From the NCBI RefSeq assembly GCF_001418105.1, contig NZ_LIQI01000027.1, forward strand, positions 1-64,000: a stretch of 64,000 bases of DNA. Reading direction: 5' to 3'. Numbering within the stretch: the first letter of the stretch is position 1; every line of letters begins with the position of its first letter. A program made the position numbers and the translations under genes. This DNA is from Lacinutrix himadriensis (lineage in GTDB: Bacteria > Bacteroidota > Bacteroidia > Flavobacteriales > Flavobacteriaceae). Shown in pieces: positions 18,026-26,916 of this stretch. Under the pieces are notes generated by a model that was given only the letters and a program-made list of their open reading frames with translations, had not been told where the DNA came from and made no database searches.

Positions 18026-18817
18026 TTATCGCACTTTACTGCGCAACACCAATTTATGCAACAATCTAGGCGAGATTCGTTTTAAGTAAATCGCAAATCT
18101 TTCCTTTTTTCCAATATATGCTTCAAACTTTTCTTTACGGATTGCTTGAAGCATTTTTTTTGTAAATACATCTACATGCAATCCTTTTTCGGTCATTTCA
18201 TCTTGATCTCCTTGTTTGCTACCGTCTGCTGTTAATGCATTTCTAGCCACATTAGTATTCACAAATCCAGGACAAATCATAGTTACTTTTACTTGGTCTT
18301 TTCCGTGTTCTAACCGCATGGCATCAAAAAAGCCATGTAATGCATGTTTTGCACCACAATAGGCAGAACGTAACGGAGAACTAAATTTTCCCATAAGACT
18401 TGAAACCACCACATAATGACCAGATTGATTCGCAACAAAATGGGGTAGAAGTGCTTTGCTTAAAGCAACAGTTCCTAAGTAATCCACTTCCATTAGTTTG
18501 CGATCTACTTCTAAAGTAGTTTCAATGATCGCAGAACGTTGGCTAATGCCGCCATTATTAATAAGCACATCTATTTTTCCAAATATAGAAATAGCATGGT
18601 TTGCTATAGAAGTTAAGGAATCTGTTTCTGCTAAATCTAAAGGTAACACCGAAACATTTTCCGAATGATTACATAATGCTTTTACCTTTTCTAATGCTTC
18701 TTTTCTTCTAGAAGAAAGTATCAGTTTGCAATTTTCTTTCGAAAGAGCAATGGCTAAGCTTTTACCAATTCCGCTGGAAGCTCCAGTAATCCAAACTACT
18801 TTGTTGTTAAATGTCAT
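18026..18817 (-). CDS. Short-chain dehydrogenase/reductase
   Basis: A Rossmann-fold oxidoreductase of 263 residues of the classical SDR type, like DHRS7. The NAD(P)-binding motif is TGASSGIG (about 11-18), with NNGG at the end of strand 4, catalytic Ser in VVSSLMGK, YCGAKHA as the Y-x-x-x-K motif, and PGFVNTN after it. SRRKEAL after strand 2 carries arginines that suggest NADPH. The substrate is unknown. It is preceded by a palindrome just before its start codon and lies next to the sterol desaturase-like gene in the same direction, so the two could act on one lipid substrate. Confidence 0.92.
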   Translation of the reverse strand: MTFNNKVVWITGASSGIGKSLAIALSKENCKLILSSRRKEALEKVKALCNHSENVSVLPLDLAETDSLTSIANHAISIFGKIDVLINNGGISQRSAIIETTLEVDRKLMEVDYLGTVALSKALLPHFVANQSGHYVVVSSLMGKFSSPLRSAYCGAKHALHGFFDAMRLEHGKDQVKVTMICPGFVNTNVARNALTADGSKQGDQDEMTEKGLHVDVFTKKMLQAIRKEKFEAYIGKKERFAIYLKRISPRLLHKLVLRSKVR

Positions 18818-18822
18818 CTTGT

Positions 18823-18838
18823 GCTCGCGAAAGCGAGT
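18823..18838 (-). repeat. Start-codon-proximal palindrome before the SDR gene
   Basis: Read on the minus strand: GATACTCGCTTTCGCGAGCA, then CAAGATG with the start codon. The hairpin ACTCGCTTTCGCGAG ends five bases before the ATG, as in the copy at 42232, which reads CACGGAAACAAGATG. Confidence 0.75.
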
Positions 18839-18881
18839 ATCTTTTAAATTAAACTTTTTTTGTCACGAATGCACGAATATT

Positions 18882-19778
18882 TTACTTACTGCCAACTGAT
18901 TCCTCCCATTCCGCTCTCAAATCACCACTCAATTTTCCCGTTCCATCATGTTTCCATCCTGGAGGTTTTACTAAATACAAAAACCTGCTTTTTAAAGATT
19001 TCTTTCCTGAAAAGGCATCTTTAAACATATTAATCCATTCTATAAAAGCAATTTTTACAGGATTGTAGGTGTTTATGTTGCTAACCAAACCATAAATCAC
19101 TTTTTCTTCTTTAAGTTCCGGCTGAAAGGTGCCGAAGAGTTTATCCCAAATAATTAAAATTCCGGCATGATTTCTATCTAAGTATAACGGATTACTTCCA
19201 TGATGCACTCTGTGGTGCGAAGGCGTATTCATAACTGCTTCAAACCACGAAGGCGTTTTGTCAATAGCTTCCGTATGTATCCAGAATTGGTAAATCAAAC
19301 TTATCGACATTTGTAACACGATCATTCCTGGATGAAACCCTAAAAGTGGTAACCATATCCAAAATATAAAAGTGTAAAATCCGCCAGACCATGTTTGTCG
19401 TAACGCGGTACTTAAATTATAATGTTGTGACGAATGATGCACCACATGTGAAGCCCAAAATATTCTGCATTCGTGTGAAATTCTATGAAACCAATAATAA
19501 GAAAAATCGTCTGCAAAGAAAAGAAGTATAAAGCTCCACCAAACAACAGGAATGGTGAAAATCCTAAAGTTTTCATACACATAAAAAAAACTTAGAAAAA
19601 CCAAAGCTTTACTAAAATAGCCTAAAAACACATTTCCTAAACCCATGGTAATAGAAGTAAAAGCATCTTTTTTCTCGTAGGTTTTTATATTTTCTTTGGC
19701 AGTAACATAAAGTTCTAACAACATAGAAATTATAAAAAACGGAATGGCATAAAGGATGATATCTGGAAATTCAGTCAT
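18882..19778 (-). CDS. Sterol desaturase / fatty acid hydroxylase family membrane protein
   Basis: An integral membrane di-iron oxygenase of 298 residues. The three histidine clusters that hold the iron pair are clear: HRISHE, HVVHHSSQHYN and HRVHHGSN. About four membrane helices lie around them (FIISMLLELYV, LVFLSFFYVY, WWSFILLFFADDF and FIFWIWLPLLGF). The family hydroxylates or desaturates lipids such as sterols, fatty acids or carotenoids; the exact substrate is open. The neighbouring SDR gene might supply a partner redox step. The C-terminal 50 residues are hydrophilic and cytoplasmic. Confidence 0.9.
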   Translation of the reverse strand: MTEFPDIILYAIPFFIISMLLELYVTAKENIKTYEKKDAFTSITMGLGNVFLGYFSKALVFLSFFYVYENFRIFTIPVVWWSFILLFFADDFSYYWFHRISHECRIFWASHVVHHSSQHYNLSTALRQTWSGGFYTFIFWIWLPLLGFHPGMIVLQMSISLIYQFWIHTEAIDKTPSWFEAVMNTPSHHRVHHGSNPLYLDRNHAGILIIWDKLFGTFQPELKEEKVIYGLVSNINTYNPVKIAFIEWINMFKDAFSGKKSLKSRFLYLVKPPGWKHDGTGKLSGDLRAEWEESVGSK

Positions 19779-19920
19779 TTTGTTTTCTTGTTAAATGGAT
19801 ATTATTATACGAAGCGCATTTATCTTCTAAGGCTATAGCGAAGTTAGATTCGAAGTACAAATAGATCCATCTTTATACTTTGCAAAATACAAAAAATATT
19901 GTCTATTTTTGAAGCGAACT

Positions 19921-20955
19921 ATGATAGCAACGTACAAACAATACATTTTAAACTTTAAACAAGCCAGCGGAACTTCGCGAGGTGTTTTAAAAACGAAAGA
20001 AACTTGGTTTCTAATTGTAGAACATCAAGGTAAGAAAGGGGTAGGAGAATGCGGACTTTTTAGAGGTTTAAGTATCGATGATGTTCCGCATTACGAAGAA
20101 AAACTACAGTGGACTTGTAACAACATCGATAAAGGTTTAGCCTTTTTATTAGCGGAACTCGTTGAATTTCCTAGTATTCAATTTGGACTAGAACAAGCTT
20201 TTGCTTCCTTAAAAAGCGATAATCCTTTTATTCTATTTCCTTCAGAATTTACAGAGACAAAAGCGAATATTCCTATTAACGGATTAATTTGGATGGGAAC
20301 CGAAGCTTTTATGAAGCAACAAATAAAAGATAAAATCGAAGCTGGTTTTAGTTGTATAAAAATGAAAATTGGCGCCATAGATTTTCAAACGGAAATCGAT
20401 TTACTACAATCTATCCGAAAAGAATTTATTTCTAAAGACATCGAATTGCGAGTAGACGCTAATGGTGCATTTTCTCCTTCGGAAGCTTTAGAGAAATTGA
20501 AAATACTTTCCCATTTAGATTTACATTCCATAGAACAACCTATCAAACAAGGGCAAATTCAAGAAATGGCAAGGCTTTGTGAAAACACTCCTTTGCCAAT
20601 TGCTTTAGATGAAGAATTAATTGGTGTTTTTGATGTAACAAAGAAAGAAGATTTACTACTAACTATAAATCCGCAATACATTATTTTAAAACCAAGTTTG
20701 GTTGGCGGATTTGCAGGTAGTCAAAATTGGATAGATTTGGCGGAAAAACAAAATATTGGTTGGTGGATTACCAGCGCATTAGAAAGTAATGTAGGGTTAA
20801 ATGCGATTGCACAATTTACCTACACATTACAAAGTAAATTGCCACAAGGACTTGGTACAGGTAGTCTTTTTACCAACAATTTTGAAAGTCCGTTGCAAGT
20901 AAAAAATGGTACATTGCAATACCAAAATAATAATAACTGGAATTTTAAATTATAA
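19921..20955 (+). CDS. menC: o-Succinylbenzoate synthase (enolase superfamily)
   Basis: It dehydrates SHCHC to o-succinylbenzoate in menaquinone synthesis. The start was set at ATG 19921; a TTG four codons earlier is less likely. The protein has about 344 residues. Enolase-superfamily motifs are SCIKMKIG (catalytic Lys pair), RVDANGAF, HSIEQP and ALDEEL (the three metal ligands D, E and D) and IILKPSLVGG (second catalytic Lys). It is three bases from the CPBP protease gene, which overlaps menE, so the three form one operon. Close relatives include dipeptide epimerases, but the linkage to menE supports MenC. Confidence 0.9.
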   Translation: MIATYKQYILNFKQASGTSRGVLKTKETWFLIVEHQGKKGVGECGLFRGLSIDDVPHYEEKLQWTCNNIDKGLAFLLAELVEFPSIQFGLEQAFASLKSDNPFILFPSEFTETKANIPINGLIWMGTEAFMKQQIKDKIEAGFSCIKMKIGAIDFQTEIDLLQSIRKEFISKDIELRVDANGAFSPSEALEKLKILSHLDLHSIEQPIKQGQIQEMARLCENTPLPIALDEELIGVFDVTKKEDLLLTINPQYIILKPSLVGGFAGSQNWIDLAEKQNIGWWITSALESNVGLNAIAQFTYTLQSKLPQGLGTGSLFTNNFESPLQVKNGTLQYQNNNNWNFKL

Positions 20956-20957
20956 GT

Positions 20958-21938
20958 ATGTATATAGAACAAGCGTTTAAATCATTACATGAGTGGTGGA
21001 GGTATTTACTAGGTTTCATCATTATTTTTATAATATGGCAATTAATAGGATCTATTCCGTTAATAGCAGGAATATTTTATTCTTTAGGATTAGAAGGAAT
21101 ACAAAATGGAGATTTTCCGACAGATATTTCAGAAATGGCTGAAATTTTAGGCAGTAATATGTTTTTATTTTTAATGCTATTATCGTTTGCTATTGGTTTG
21201 GTTGGTGTATTTTTTAATTCTAAAGTAATTCATCAACAATCTATTACAGCGTTAACAACAGCGAGAAAAAAAATAGATTGGAGTAGATTCTGGTTTGTCT
21301 TTATTCTTTGGGGAGCGGTGTCTTCGTCTTTTGTTTTAATAGATTATTTTATGGAACCAGAAGGTTATGTTTGGAACTTTGAATTAGTGCCATTCTTAAC
21401 ACTAGCAGTAATTGCAATACTATTTATTCCATTGCAAACGAGTATGGAAGAGTATCTTTTTAGAGGCTATTTAATGCAAGGATTAGGTGTTATTACGAAA
21501 ACAAAATGGTTTCCATTATTTTTCACTTCTATTGTTTTTGGTTTAATGCATTTAGCCAACCCAGAAGTAGAGCAACTAGGTTACATCATCATGGTGTATT
21601 ACATTGGTACAGGATTCTTTTTGGGTATTATGACACTTATGGATGATGGTTTAGAATTAGCCTTAGGTTTTCATGCTGCTAATAATTTATTTACGGCTTT
21701 ATTAGTAACTGCAGATTGGACCGCTTTTCAAACCAATTCGCTTTTTAAAGATGTGTCTGAACCAACTTCGGCAGGATTTATAGATGTATTTATGCCTGTT
21801 TTTATCGTTTTCCCTATTATTCTTTTTATTCTAGCTAAAAAATATAAATGGAGTAATTGGAGTGAAAAACTTTTAGGACGCGTAGAAGAACCAGCAAAAG
21901 AGGATTATAAAATAATTGGTGATGATTCCAACATATAA
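20958..21938 (+). CDS. CPBP-family intramembrane glutamic endopeptidase (CAAX protease-like)
   Basis: A membrane protein of 326 residues with about eight helices. The catalytic motifs of the Rce1/CPBP family are visible: TSMEEYLFRGYLMQG (the E-E-x-x-x-R motif), FGLMHLANPE (second, His) and FHAANNLF (third, His/Asn). Its cellular substrate is not known. It sits between menC and menE, an arrangement I recall in other Flavobacteriaceae, so it may be coregulated with menaquinone synthesis without taking part. Its last 17 bases overlap the menE start. Confidence 0.88.
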   Translation: MYIEQAFKSLHEWWRYLLGFIIIFIIWQLIGSIPLIAGIFYSLGLEGIQNGDFPTDISEMAEILGSNMFLFLMLLSFAIGLVGVFFNSKVIHQQSITALTTARKKIDWSRFWFVFILWGAVSSSFVLIDYFMEPEGYVWNFELVPFLTLAVIAILFIPLQTSMEEYLFRGYLMQGLGVITKTKWFPLFFTSIVFGLMHLANPEVEQLGYIIMVYYIGTGFFLGIMTLMDDGLELALGFHAANNLFTALLVTADWTAFQTNSLFKDVSEPTSAGFIDVFMPVFIVFPIILFILAKKYKWSNWSEKLLGRVEEPAKEDYKIIGDDSNI

Positions 21939-23010
21939 TAAGATACACAATCGTTTTAAATTAAATAGTAGCTCTTTTTTATATGAAGATCTTGAAGAAG
22001 TAGCCTATAGTTATGTAAAAGAAGGATTGCCTTTTGAAAAGGAAATTGGCGATTTTTTGATCGATTGGTTAGATGATAAAGATTATGTTTTAGCGCAAAC
22101 TTCTGGTTCTACCGGAAAGCCAAAATCTATAAAATTGCAAAAGCAAGCCATGGTACATTCGGCAATTGCAACTGGTGACTTTTTTAATTTGCAACCAGGA
22201 GATACCGCATTACATTGTTTGCCAAGTCGATATATAGCAGGTAAAATGATGCTAGTTCGTGCTATGATTTTAGGTTTAGAGTTAGATATTACAGAACCAA
22301 CGAGTCAGCCAGTATTTGATTATGAACAGCATTATGATTTTTGTGCAATGGTACCTTTACAACTTCAAAAAGTAAAAGCCTATTGTAATAATATTAAAAC
22401 GTTAATTGTTGGAGGAGCTGCAGTTTCTAGTAGTTTAAAGGAAGCCATTCAAGGTATTAAAACCAATGTGTTTGAAACCTATGGCATGACGGAAACCATC
22501 ACACATATTGCTGTTAAGAAGATTAATAATTTTAAAATTGAAACAGAATGTCATGCTGAGCTTGTCGAAGCATCTCATTTCAAAACCCTTCCAAATATTC
22601 ATATTTCTCAAGACGAAAGAAACTGTTTAGTAATAGAAGCACCAAAGCTTTCTGAAACTAAAATAATTACCAATGATGTTGTAAAATTACATTCTGAAAC
22701 TTCTTTTGAATGGCTTGGTAGATATGATAATGTGGTAAATTCTGGCGGTGTAAAATTATTTCCAGAACAGATTGAAGCAAAACTAGAATCTAAAATGAGT
22801 ACGCGCTTTTTCATTACGAAAGAAAAAGAGGAAACGCTTGGAGAATGCATCATTTTAGTAGTGGAAAGCAAAAGTAATACGGTGGATGCTTCCGTTTTTT
22901 CTGGATTAACAAAATTTGAAATCCCAAAGAAAATCTATTCCGTAGAAAAATTTATAGAAAGTGCTAACGGTAAAATTCTTCGTCAGCAAACTTTAAAAAG
23001 TTTAAAATAG
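21922..23010 (+). CDS. menE: o-Succinylbenzoate-CoA ligase-type AMP-binding enzyme carrying a translated REP
   Basis: It activates o-succinylbenzoate with ATP and CoA in menaquinone synthesis. The start was set at ATG 21922, after TTG and GTG codons in the same frame. The protein has about 362 residues, short for the family because the C-terminal lid is reduced. AMP-binding motifs are TSGSTGKP (60-67), FETYGMTET (184-192) and FEWLGRYDNVVNSGG. Residues 210-219 read CHAELVEASH, the translation of an interspersed palindromic repeat inserted in frame between VKKIN and FKTLPN. It overlaps the CPBP gene and is linked to menC, which supports MenE among the many acyl-CoA ligases. Confidence 0.88.
   Translation: MIPTYNKIHNRFKLNSSSFLYEDLEEVAYSYVKEGLPFEKEIGDFLIDWLDDKDYVLAQTSGSTGKPKSIKLQKQAMVHSAIATGDFFNLQPGDTALHCLPSRYIAGKMMLVRAMILGLELDITEPTSQPVFDYEQHYDFCAMVPLQLQKVKAYCNNIKTLIVGGAAVSSSLKEAIQGIKTNVFETYGMTETITHIAVKKINNFKIETECHAELVEASHFKTLPNIHISQDERNCLVIEAPKLSETKIITNDVVKLHSETSFEWLGRYDNVVNSGGVKLFPEQIEAKLESKMSTRFFITKEKEETLGECIILVVESKSNTVDASVFSGLTKFEIPKKIYSVEKFIESANGKILRQQTLKSLK
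22547..22580 (+). repeat. REP element inside menE, read in frame
   Basis: TGTCATGCTGAGCTTGTCGA followed by AGCATCTC is a widespread palindromic repeat (arms ATGCT and AGCAT). Here it is part of a coding sequence and gives the peptide CHAELVEAS without breaking the frame. Confidence 0.88.
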
Positions 23011-23103
23011 TACTTCACGCATTCAAAAGCATCGTTCACGCATTTGCGATTTTGTAATCTAAAGGTTTGGCATAAGTTTACGTAAACTTTAAAACCAAAC
23101 CTT

Positions 23104-25218
23104 ATGAAAAAAGTATTACAATTATTTTTTGTGTTGTTGTTTATAATACAATTACATGCGCAAGAAAAAGCAATATCTGGAGTTGTTAGTGACGAGAATG
23201 GTCAACCACTTCCAGCAGCAGTAGTTCTTGTAAAAGGAACAACCAACGGGACTTCTACCGATTTTGATGGAAAATATGCTATAAAAGCAAATGAAAAAGA
23301 TACTTTAATTTTTAGCTATGTTGGCTATGCTAACAGATCTGAAATTGTTGGTAAATCGAATATTATTAATGTTTCCCTACAACCAGACAATACTTTAGAT
23401 GAAGTGGTTGTTACTGCTTTAGGAATTAAAACATACAGAAATAAACCTCAGACGGCCATGGAGGTTGTGAGAGCAGCGGAGTTGAAGCAATCTTCCAATC
23501 CTAATATTATTCAAAGTTTAACTGGTAAAGTTTCAGGACTGCAAATTAACACTAAAAATAAGAGTCAAAATCCAACTACTCGTATTGTTCTACGTGGTAA
23601 TCGTTCTACAGCAGGAAACAACAAAGCGCTAATTGTTATTGATGGTAAAATTGCTTCAGAAGAAGAATTAAGTAAGTTAAAACCTAATAAAATAAAAGAG
23701 GTAAATGTTTTAAAAGGAGCAAGTGGTGCTGCTTTATATGGAACTAGTGGTGGAAGTGGCGTTATTGTAGTGAACACCAAAAAAGGATCCTATCAGGCAA
23801 AGCAACAATTAAAAGTACTTAATGAATCGTACACCAAAATTCATGAAAATAAATTTAAAACCACAAGCGATTCCCCATTATCTACTTTTTCTATTGATGT
23901 AGATAAAGCGGCTTATAGCAATGTTAGAAGAATGATTAATAATGGGCAAAATATTCCTGCAGATGCTGTGAAGATTGAAGAAATGGTAAATTATTTCGAC
24001 TATAATTATGCACAGCCAACAGGAGAACATCCTTTTTCCATTCAAACAGAATTAGCAATAACACCTTGGAATAACCAAACCAAATTAGTGAAAATAGGTT
24101 TACAAGGTAAAACGTATAGCAACCAAGAATTACCAGCAAGCAACCTTACTTTTTTGATAGATGTTTCTGGTTCTATGAGTTCACAAAATAAATTACCTTT
24201 ATTAAAATCAGCTTTTAAATTATTAGTAAATCAGTTACGTGAACAAGATAAAGTGTCCATAGTTGTTTATGCAGGAGCAGCTGGAGTTGTACTAGAACCA
24301 ACTTCTGGAAAAGATAAAAAGAAGATTTTAAAAGCATTAGATAAATTACAATCAGGAGGATCTACTGCTGGAGGAGAAGGTATTGAACTTGCGTATGCTT
24401 TAGCTGAAAAGAACTTTAAAAAGAAAGGCAATAACCGAGTCATTCTTGCAACAGATGGCGATTTTAATGTTGGAGCTTCTACGGATGCTGATATGCAAAC
24501 CTTAATTGAAGAAAAACGTAAATCAGGAGTGTTTTTATCTGTTTTAGGATTTGGTTATGGAAACTATAAAGATTCTAAACTAGAAACATTAGCCGATAAA
24601 GGAAATGGGAATCATGCATTTATAGATACCATGCAAGAAGCACAAAAAGTATTTGGAAAAGAGTTTGGAGGTACATTGTATACTATTGCAAAAGATGTGA
24701 AAATCCAAGTAGAGTTTAATCCGAATAAAGTACAAGCATACAGATTGATTGGATATGAAAATAGAATGTTAGAAAATGAAGATTTTATGGACGATACAAA
24801 AGATGCTGGTGAATTGGGTAGCGGACATACAGTAACTGCTTTATATGAAGTGATTCCTGTAGGCGTAGATAGTGCGTATTTAAAAAGTATTTCGGATTTA
24901 AAATATACAAAAACAGAAGTGTCTACTCATTTTCAAGACGAATTATTAACCGTAAAGTTTCGATATAAAAAACCAGATGGTAAGAAAAGCATAGAAATGG
25001 TACATGTGCAAAAAGACATCGTTGTTACTGCTTCTTCAGATATGCAGTTTGCAGCAGCTGTAGCATTATTTGGTATGCAATTAAGACAGTCTCAATTTTA
25101 TAATAATTCGAATGTTGAAGATGTAATTTCTTTAGCAAAAATAGGCAGAGGAGAAGATACACTTGGTTATCGATCAGAGTTTATAAGGCTGGTTAAATCG
25201 TATGAAAGTTTAAAATAA
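23104..25218 (+). CDS. Secreted fusion: carboxypeptidase-D-like domain, barrel-less SusC-type plug, YfbK-type VWA domain
   Basis: A protein of 704 residues. Order: signal peptide (1-19); CarboxypepD_reg-like domain (22-95, ISGVVSDENGQPLPAAVVLVKGT); SusC-type TonB-box segment (DEVVVTALGIK); plug domain (about 130-228, SLTGKVSGLQI, ALIVIDGK and VLKGASGAALYG); YfbK N-terminal region (about 240-330, FSIDVDKAAYSNVRR); VWA domain with an intact metal site DVSGSMS at D353; and a C-terminal DUF3520-type region (about 515-700). The 22-strand barrel that normally follows a plug is absent. VWA domains bind proteins through a metal ion. The next gene encodes a second barrel-less plug protein, so the pair probably work together in the periplasm or at the outer membrane. 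Role unknown. Confidence 0.88.
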   Translation: MKKVLQLFFVLLFIIQLHAQEKAISGVVSDENGQPLPAAVVLVKGTTNGTSTDFDGKYAIKANEKDTLIFSYVGYANRSEIVGKSNIINVSLQPDNTLDEVVVTALGIKTYRNKPQTAMEVVRAAELKQSSNPNIIQSLTGKVSGLQINTKNKSQNPTTRIVLRGNRSTAGNNKALIVIDGKIASEEELSKLKPNKIKEVNVLKGASGAALYGTSGGSGVIVVNTKKGSYQAKQQLKVLNESYTKIHENKFKTTSDSPLSTFSIDVDKAAYSNVRRMINNGQNIPADAVKIEEMVNYFDYNYAQPTGEHPFSIQTELAITPWNNQTKLVKIGLQGKTYSNQELPASNLTFLIDVSGSMSSQNKLPLLKSAFKLLVNQLREQDKVSIVVYAGAAGVVLEPTSGKDKKKILKALDKLQSGGSTAGGEGIELAYALAEKNFKKKGNNRVILATDGDFNVGASTDADMQTLIEEKRKSGVFLSVLGFGYGNYKDSKLETLADKGNGNHAFIDTMQEAQKVFGKEFGGTLYTIAKDVKIQVEFNPNKVQAYRLIGYENRMLENEDFMDDTKDAGELGSGHTVTALYEVIPVGVDSAYLKSISDLKYTKTEVSTHFQDELLTVKFRYKKPDGKKSIEMVHVQKDIVVTASSDMQFAAAVALFGMQLRQSQFYNNSNVEDVISLAKIGRGEDTLGYRSEFIRLVKSYESLK

Positions 25219-25278
25219 CCATAAAATCAATTTAATTATAAAATGTAAGTTTAGTCTTATAATTTGTATCTTATATTT

Positions 25279-25312
25279 AACAATAAAAACCATATAACAA
25301 TAAAAACCATAT
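25279..25312 (+). repeat. Perfect 17-bp tandem duplication before the second plug gene
   Basis: AACAATAAAAACCATAT occurs twice in direct succession (25279-25295 and 25296-25312), ending four bases before the ATG at 25317. It doubles the leader next to the start and could change by slippage. Confidence 0.9.
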
Positions 25313-25316
25313 AATT

Positions 25317-26792
25317 ATGAAAACTCTATTACACATATTATGTATCGGTATCTTTTTTCAAGCACAAGCTCAAACAGATACAACCAATACATTGAAATCT
25401 GATAAAACAACATTTATAGATACTATTGAAGAAGAAGAATTAATAGAATCTGCATTAGGACTTAAAAGAGATAAAAATGCAATAAGCACTGCATATACTG
25501 TGGTAGAAAGCGAGGATTTAGTTCATGCTAATACCTCAAATATTATTGAAAGCCTTTCGGGAAAAGTTAGTGGACTACAAATAGTGACAAAACGTGATGG
25601 GTTAAAAGCTTATTTACGTGGTGGTACTCGTTCATTATATGGTAAGAATGAAGCTTTAATTGTTGTAGATGGAATAGTTACGGATGGAAACTTTTTAAAA
25701 GCTATAAATCCTAACTCCGTAAAATCTGTAAATGTAATTAAAGGAGCTAATGGAGCAGCTTTATATGGAAAAGATGGCGGTAATGGAGTTTTAGTCATTA
25801 CCACAAAAGGATCATTTAAAAAGAAAAACACTGTACCAAAATCTATTAATAAACTGAAATTATATAAAGGAAGTTTAAAAGTTAAAACCCATAAAAATAA
25901 GGCTAGTTATATGAAAATATATGCATCTGCAAAATCGGCTCAAGATGCGTATGAAATATTTTTAGACCAAAAAGAAACGCAAGAAAAAAATCCAGCTTAT
26001 TATGCAGATGTTTTTAGTTATTTTATAGCATGGAATGCCAAAGATCAAACAAAAGCGGTATTAAATAATATTCTACAATTAGAACCAAATAATGTGGAAC
26101 TTTTAAAGGCTATGGCATTCCAATTAGAAGCAGTAAAAGAATATGATTTGGCAGGTTCCGTATATCTTAATATTTTAAAATTAAGACCAAAAGATTCGCA
26201 ATCGTTTAGAGATTTGGGCTTAATATATGCCGAAACAAATAAGCCACAACTTTCTTTTGATTTGCTTAATAGTAATTTATATGATGATTTAGATGAAGCA
26301 TTATCTAGTTCTGCAAGTAATGAAATTATTAGTATGCAACAGATATCCAGAAAAGAAGTAAATCATTTATTGCAAAATAATACAGTAATGAATACGGAAA
26401 AGTTGGAGGAATCTCAAATTGAAAATGCCAAATATGATTTAAGAATTGTTTTAGATTGGAATCGTGCAAGTGCAGATTTAGACTTACAAGTAATAGATCC
26501 TTTGTTAGAAATATGCTTTTATGGATATCCTAAAACGCAAATAGGAGGCGCTTTAACATTAGATGTTAAAGATACGTATGGACCGGAAGAATATACTTTA
26601 AGAAATGCGAAAAAGGGTGATTATTATATTAAAATAAATTATGATAATGCTGTAGATAAAAAAGAGGTGCCAACATTTTTAAAGATTACTACATTTAAAA
26701 ACTATGGTAAATCTAATGAGGAAAAAGCGGTGAAAGTTATTCGATTAAACAAAAATAGAGGAGATGATATTTTAGCTAAGATTACCGTTTAG
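25317..26792 (+). CDS. Secreted fusion: barrel-less SusC-type plug, TPR region, DUF2135-like domain
   Basis: A protein of 491 residues. A signal peptide (1-18) is followed by a TonB-box-like segment (ESALGLKRDKNAISTAY) and a plug domain (about 70-166) that is close to that of the preceding protein (NIIESLSGKVSGLQI, ALIVVDGIV, VIKGANGAALYG). No barrel follows. Instead there are TPR-like helices (about 210-330, LLKAMAFQLEAVKEYDLAGSVYLNILKLRPKD) and a C-terminal domain resembling DUF2135 (YDLRIVLDWNRASADLDLQV, NAKKGDYYIKINYD). DUF2135 and TPRs normally occur in VIT/VWA proteins, so here a VWA-type protein seems split over two genes that each carry a plug. It is 98 bases downstream and probably in one transcription unit. 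Function unknown. Confidence 0.82.
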   Translation: MKTLLHILCIGIFFQAQAQTDTTNTLKSDKTTFIDTIEEEELIESALGLKRDKNAISTAYTVVESEDLVHANTSNIIESLSGKVSGLQIVTKRDGLKAYLRGGTRSLYGKNEALIVVDGIVTDGNFLKAINPNSVKSVNVIKGANGAALYGKDGGNGVLVITTKGSFKKKNTVPKSINKLKLYKGSLKVKTHKNKASYMKIYASAKSAQDAYEIFLDQKETQEKNPAYYADVFSYFIAWNAKDQTKAVLNNILQLEPNNVELLKAMAFQLEAVKEYDLAGSVYLNILKLRPKDSQSFRDLGLIYAETNKPQLSFDLLNSNLYDDLDEALSSSASNEIISMQQISRKEVNHLLQNNTVMNTEKLEESQIENAKYDLRIVLDWNRASADLDLQVIDPLLEICFYGYPKTQIGGALTLDVKDTYGPEEYTLRNAKKGDYYIKINYDNAVDKKEVPTFLKITTFKNYGKSNEEKAVKVIRLNKNRGDDILAKITV

Positions 26793-26818
26793 AATAATAC
26801 CATAAATATTTATTAAAC

Positions 26819-26852
26819 AAAAAGCAGCACTTTAGTTAGTGCTGCTTTTTTG
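26819..26852. terminator. Terminator between convergent genes
   Basis: AAAAGCAGCAC, an 8-base loop, GTGCTGC and a T run form a clean hairpin with A and T runs on both sides, so it can serve the plug-TPR gene and possibly the carboxylase gene on the other strand. Confidence 0.9.
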
Positions 26853-26916
26853 TTTGTAAACACAGTAATATTAAAATTAGACTGTATTTTATTTATTGAT
26901 GTTTTATTCTTTAGAA

